DNA of 26,924 bases, taken from NCBI GenBank assembly GCA_023443515.1, contig JAEZUC010000140.1, positions 1 through 26,924 of the forward strand, written 5' to 3'. Of the stretch, positions 24,510 through 26,924 are shown piece after piece. Source of the stretch: Bacillota bacterium (GTDB lineage: Bacteria > Bacillota > Clostridia > Acetivibrionales > DSM-1351). Position 1 is the stretch's first letter; each line of letters starts with the position of its first letter. The notes beneath the pieces were generated by a model, which saw only the letters and a list, made by a program, of their open reading frames with translations, did no database searches and had not been told where the DNA came from. A program made the position numbers and the translations under genes.

Positions 24510-25585
24510 AGTATAAAACCCTCAAAATCCAATAATTCATATTCATTAATAAGATCAGAATACCTTGAATAAATTGCTTTAAATCCTTCTGACTCTTCAG
24601 TTTTCTTGGAAAGTGAAATACCTCTATCTTCAGTTGGTTCAATGCTTATCCAACCTATTGCGTGAAATGCATAGAATGTAAAAGATATTGCTTTTCTGAG
24701 ATTTAGTCTTGAGTTCACACAGTTTAATATTTCAAACCTAAAATTATACTCCATAATACTTGATTTTTCATTTGCTTGAATGGTACTAATTAAAACCATC
24801 TTAAACCATTTTTCACATATAGATACTGCTTCGAAGAATTTTGTAGTATCCTTAAATTCACTTCTAAAATCGGATATATTAAATAATGCTAATATATAAA
24901 ATTTTAAGACCTGAACATTAATAGATGCTACTATTTCGGAATCTGATGAAAAATAATATACAATTGAGCTGTTTCTATTGTTGTAACCTTTTTTTACTAT
25001 ATTTAAGTTTTGAGTACAACTAATTTTATGGATATAATTGTCAATACTTTGACTCAAATATCCACCAATTTCGTTTTTATTAAAATAAGTTAGAATTTTT
25101 GAATTATTCTCACCTACTATATACCGTTCTATTACAGGATAAAATGTAATCGGTTTTTTTATAATATCTTTATACCCAAAGTAAAGGAACCCAGAAAAGT
25201 GATTTTCTTCAACTATTTCTGCATCAGGAACTAACACAAATACTTTTTTAGCAACTGACTCATTTGATGAAAATAGTGCAATTTCTGAAGCTGTCGAATG
25301 GCTCTCATGTATTATGAATATCCCATCAACGATCATACATGCTAGTGTCTCAACATCATTAAGATTTTTAAGTTCAATGAATTTGTACCCTAGCTTTTGT
25401 CCGTTCATTCCAGGTATAAAATTTTCCTCTAATATTATAGAATAATAACCTTTATTTTTTAAATGATTTTTTAATACAACCCTTTTATCATCATCTGGAT
25501 TTTTTTCATTATACTTAACACCACAAAGAAAAAATAATGGATTAGGGTTATGAAAATTTGTTATTTTGTTGAATATGTAAGTCAT
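24506..25585 (-). CDS. Retron effector, nucleoside-deoxyribosyltransferase-like
   Basis: The 359-aa protein is the probable toxin of the retron. Residues 17-150 resemble the N-terminal domain of the Eco1/Sen2 (RcaT) effectors. FFLCGVK (18-24) matches their IFLCGGD loop, and ESHSTASEIALFSSNES (94-110) matches SPGSFTELGAFSNNEN, placing E101 at the catalytic Glu. FSGFLYFGYKDIIKK corresponds to FINYGPVRLLRK. Residues 160-359 are mainly helical and end in a possible winged-helix turn (ISIEPTEDRGISLSKKTEE). In characterised relatives the enzyme hydrolyses nucleotides or modifies NAD-like substrates and is held inactive by RT plus msDNA until phage attack. ATG with GGTGG 4 bases upstream. Longer than the roughly 310-residue relatives. 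Confidence 0.85.
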   Translation of the reverse strand: MTYIFNKITNFHNPNPLFFLCGVKYNEKNPDDDKRVVLKNHLKNKGYYSIILEENFIPGMNGQKLGYKFIELKNLNDVETLACMIVDGIFIIHESHSTASEIALFSSNESVAKKVFVLVPDAEIVEENHFSGFLYFGYKDIIKKPITFYPVIERYIVGENNSKILTYFNKNEIGGYLSQSIDNYIHKISCTQNLNIVKKGYNNRNSSIVYYFSSDSEIVASINVQVLKFYILALFNISDFRSEFKDTTKFFEAVSICEKWFKMVLISTIQANEKSSIMEYNFRFEILNCVNSRLNLRKAISFTFYAFHAIGWISIEPTEDRGISLSKKTEESEGFKAIYSRYSDLINEYELLDFEGFIL

Positions 25586-25608
25586 TTCTCCACCTAAAAG
25601 TTAAAAAA

Positions 25609-25805
25609 AGAGGAATCCTACTAAAATTCTTGTTTATAAATCATAGAAAATTTCTGTTTTTGTAGCGCAGACTAGCCAGTCGGAGCGGATAAAACTTAAA
25701 TTTTCACTCTCATCCCATCAGCGGTAGCTGATAAGAATTTTACGATAAAGTCATTACTGATACCTTAGCCGCTAAGGTAGGCCAATGCCTTGCTAGGATT
25801 CCTCT
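25609..25805 (-). ncRNA. Retron msr-msd RNA
   Basis: Perfect 12-bp inverted repeats at 25794-25805 (a1) and 25609-25620 (a2) enclose 173 bases. a1 ends CCTA and is followed at once by G (25793), the expected branching guanosine, as in Eco1. The msr part contains a perfect 8-bp hairpin with a CGG loop (25761-25779). The msd part is closed by a perfect 10-bp base stem, 25622-25631 with 25733-25742, ending one base from a2. Inside are a 6-bp hairpin (25717-25732) and a long one whose 8-bp foot joins 25646-25653 with 25698-25705. Predicted msDNA is roughly 100-120 nt. The effector start lies 23 bases after a2. Confidence 0.88.
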
Positions 25806-25812
25806 ATTTTAT

Positions 25813-25821
25813 ATTATATCA
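25813..25821 (-). promoter_or_regulatory. Extended -10 promoter of the retron RNA
   Basis: On the minus strand TGATATAAT (25821-25813) is a perfect TGnTATAAT element. It predicts a start near 25806, the base just before a1. The TGA of this element is also the stop codon of the upstream gene. No good -35 was seen. Confidence 0.7.
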
Positions 25822-26535
25822 CAAAATACCTATAAAAAGTTCAGTCTTAAAATACAATTTTTGATCTCCAGTTGCATTAATTTTACTCTTATATCTTACC
25901 AGTGTATTCCCAGTAAAGATATCTTTATCTTTAAGAATCTTAATCATTTTTTCTTTTTTATCATCTGTTGATCTTTTACTACATAATAATAGAAACAGTA
26001 AATACTTAAGTATTGTCCCTTTACCCTTTTCACTACCTAAGCTATATCGTTCCTTTTCAATAACTAAATTTAATAGACAAATAAACTCATTTATGCTAAT
26101 TTCATAATCAGCAAAAGTAAGAAAATTCTTATCATGTGGCAGATAGTCTATACCTTTAAATAAAAACTTTTGACTATCAATTACAAATTGCACATTAGCT
26201 CCTTTATCTTCAATTAAGTCGCATAATGATGAATAAATAATATCCCCCTCATATGTAAATGTATCATATAAATAAATAAAAGTTTCTATTATATTGAAGT
26301 CACTGAAATATTGCTTTGATTCTCTTCCTGCATATGTTTGCTTAAGTATAACACTTGTATTTATCCTTTTCCTTAATAACATTTTGGTATTAAAATTGTA
26401 ATTATCAAAAATGGGAATTATTTCACGATATATTGTAAAATTATTGCGTTCTATTATCCACTCGGAATGTTGTCTTAATAACTCTGTTATCACACTATTT
26501 TTAATAGAATCCATATAATGTATATAGGCGTTCAT
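25819..26535 (-). CDS. Unrecognised protein directly upstream of the retron
   Basis: The 238-aa protein has no family that I recognise. It is Ile/Lys/Asn-rich like the retron genes and has no signal peptide. One hydrophobic stretch, TILKYLLFLLLCSKRS at about residues 172-187, may be a buried helix or a weak membrane segment. The middle (VQFVIDSQKFLFKGIDYLPH) looks like alternating strands, and a basic segment DDKKEKMIKILKDKD follows. ATG with AAGGA about 5 bases upstream, and its own promoter at 26569-26597. It ends 14 bases before the retron RNA a1 repeat, in the same direction, so read-through could join them. It may be a retron accessory protein or an independent island gene. Confidence 0.7.
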   Translation of the reverse strand: MNAYIHYMDSIKNSVITELLRQHSEWIIERNNFTIYREIIPIFDNYNFNTKMLLRKRINTSVILKQTYAGRESKQYFSDFNIIETFIYLYDTFTYEGDIIYSSLCDLIEDKGANVQFVIDSQKFLFKGIDYLPHDKNFLTFADYEISINEFICLLNLVIEKERYSLGSEKGKGTILKYLLFLLLCSKRSTDDKKEKMIKILKDKDIFTGNTLVRYKSKINATGDQKLYFKTELFIGIL

Positions 26536-26568
26536 TACTTTCCTTCTATCTTGAAATAAATTTTTAAA

Positions 26569-26597
26569 ATAATATTATCCATGACCATTTTTGTAAA
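26569..26597 (-). promoter_or_regulatory. Promoter of the 238-aa gene
   Basis: On the minus strand TTTACA (26597-26592) and TATTAT (26574-26569) are spaced by 17 bases, about 34 bases before the start codon. Confidence 0.5.
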
Positions 26598-26844
26598 TTT
26601 ATCGGAGCTACTACAAGGTTCTAAATATTTGTTTTTACTAATATTTCATATTCATAAAACGTAACAAGCTAAGTATATAAAAACACAACTGATTTCAGTT
26701 CACACTCGCTACAAATTCCATCCAACTATATTTTACAACATTAATTACCACTTTTGAATACTAATATATATTTTTAATCAAATGACCATCAACTTATAAA
26801 AGTTGTAGTTCCCCCTTTTTTTAAAAAAATAAGCTCTATTGGAA
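26598..26844. other. AT-rich stretch without a recognised gene
   Basis: No credible reading frame is present on either strand. Small palindromes are seen: AACTGATTTCAGTT at 26689-26702 and a 6-bp hairpin at 26790-26805. The segment ends in adjoining T and A runs near 26816-26829. Confidence 0.5.
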
Positions 26845-26901
26845 AAGGCTCCCTCCCCCGGTGTCCAAACGGCAATTTTTTTCACCTTATGGGTGGGGGG
26901 G
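26845..26901 (-). other. C/G-rich strand-biased segment, possible phage cos region
   Basis: Amid very AT-rich DNA the minus strand reads a C7 run with CACCC, then an A7 run, then CCGTTTGGACACCGGGGG and AGGGAG. Clustered C-tract, A-tract and G-tract at this scale resembles the cohesive-end region between HNH endonuclease and terminase genes in many Firmicute phages. Recognition is by pattern memory only, and no terminase or HNH gene is visible inside the window. Confidence 0.3.
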
Positions 26902-26924
26902 ATAGTACGGTATCTCCTTTACTC

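Noticed and set aside
22298..26924. Second copy of the tRNA-Trp 3' end (right attachment site)
   Set aside because: I read the region for repeats of the GGTTCAAGTCCTGTC segment and saw none, so the far end of the element is presumed outside the window.
1..26924. CRISPR array or rRNA genes
   Set aside because: No regularly spaced repeats with unique spacers and no rRNA signature sequences were seen.

Overview
The window is low-GC Firmicute DNA, most likely from a mesophilic clostridium. The pdaA-yqfC-yqfD-phoH-pgpH-ybeY-dgkA-cdd-era-yqzL-recO order, strong AGGAGG-type ribosome sites, frequent TTG starts and extended -10 promoters all fit spore-forming Clostridia. A cellulolytic Ruminiclostridium-like host is plausible, but the sequence alone does not prove it.

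Layout. Positions 1-1040 hold an IS481-like insertion sequence with a perfect 21-bp core inverted repeat. Positions 1094-8700 hold housekeeping and envelope genes: ychF (+), a His-rich YmaF-like protein (-), a CheW-like protein (-), a DUF896/YnzC-like protein (+), a coiled-coil protein with a degenerate J-domain-like signature (-), a heterodimeric ABC exporter pair (-) and an HD-domain hydrolase (-). Divergent from the HD gene lies an acyltransferase-3 membrane protein (8799-9860). From about 22.1 kb down to 10.1 kb on the minus strand lie two tandem DUF881 proteins (with their own terminator) and then one long run: pdaA-like deacetylase, yqfC, yqfD, phoH, pgpH, ybeY, dgkA, cdd, era, yqzL, recO and a cardiolipin synthase. 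It combines sporulation, c-di-AMP turnover, ribosome maturation, lipid recycling and repair functions. A 26-codon membrane peptide follows it.

At 22222-22297 is tRNA-Trp(CCA) with a consensus promoter. Directly after it come a restored 16-bp hairpin and two AGCGGAAT repeats 11 bp apart. This looks like the edge of an integrated element, and everything from about 22.3 kb to the window end reads as accessory DNA: AT-richer, without housekeeping genes, with a small hypothetical gene and a ribbon-helix-helix regulator that has a repeat-type operator.

The main discovery is a complete retron on the minus strand (25806-23589). It has an extended -10 promoter, an msr-msd RNA with perfect 12-bp a1/a2 repeats and a 10-bp msd base stem, a 359-aa nucleoside-deoxyribosyltransferase-like effector of the Eco1/Sen2 kind, and a retron reverse transcriptase (NAxxH, YADD and ITG motifs) that starts inside the effector stop codon. 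An unrecognised 238-aa gene ends 14 nt before the retron RNA, and its TGA stop doubles as the extended -10 TG. A strand-biased C/G-rich segment at the window end resembles a phage cos region, so the island may be a prophage remnant or a phage satellite carrying a defence retron.
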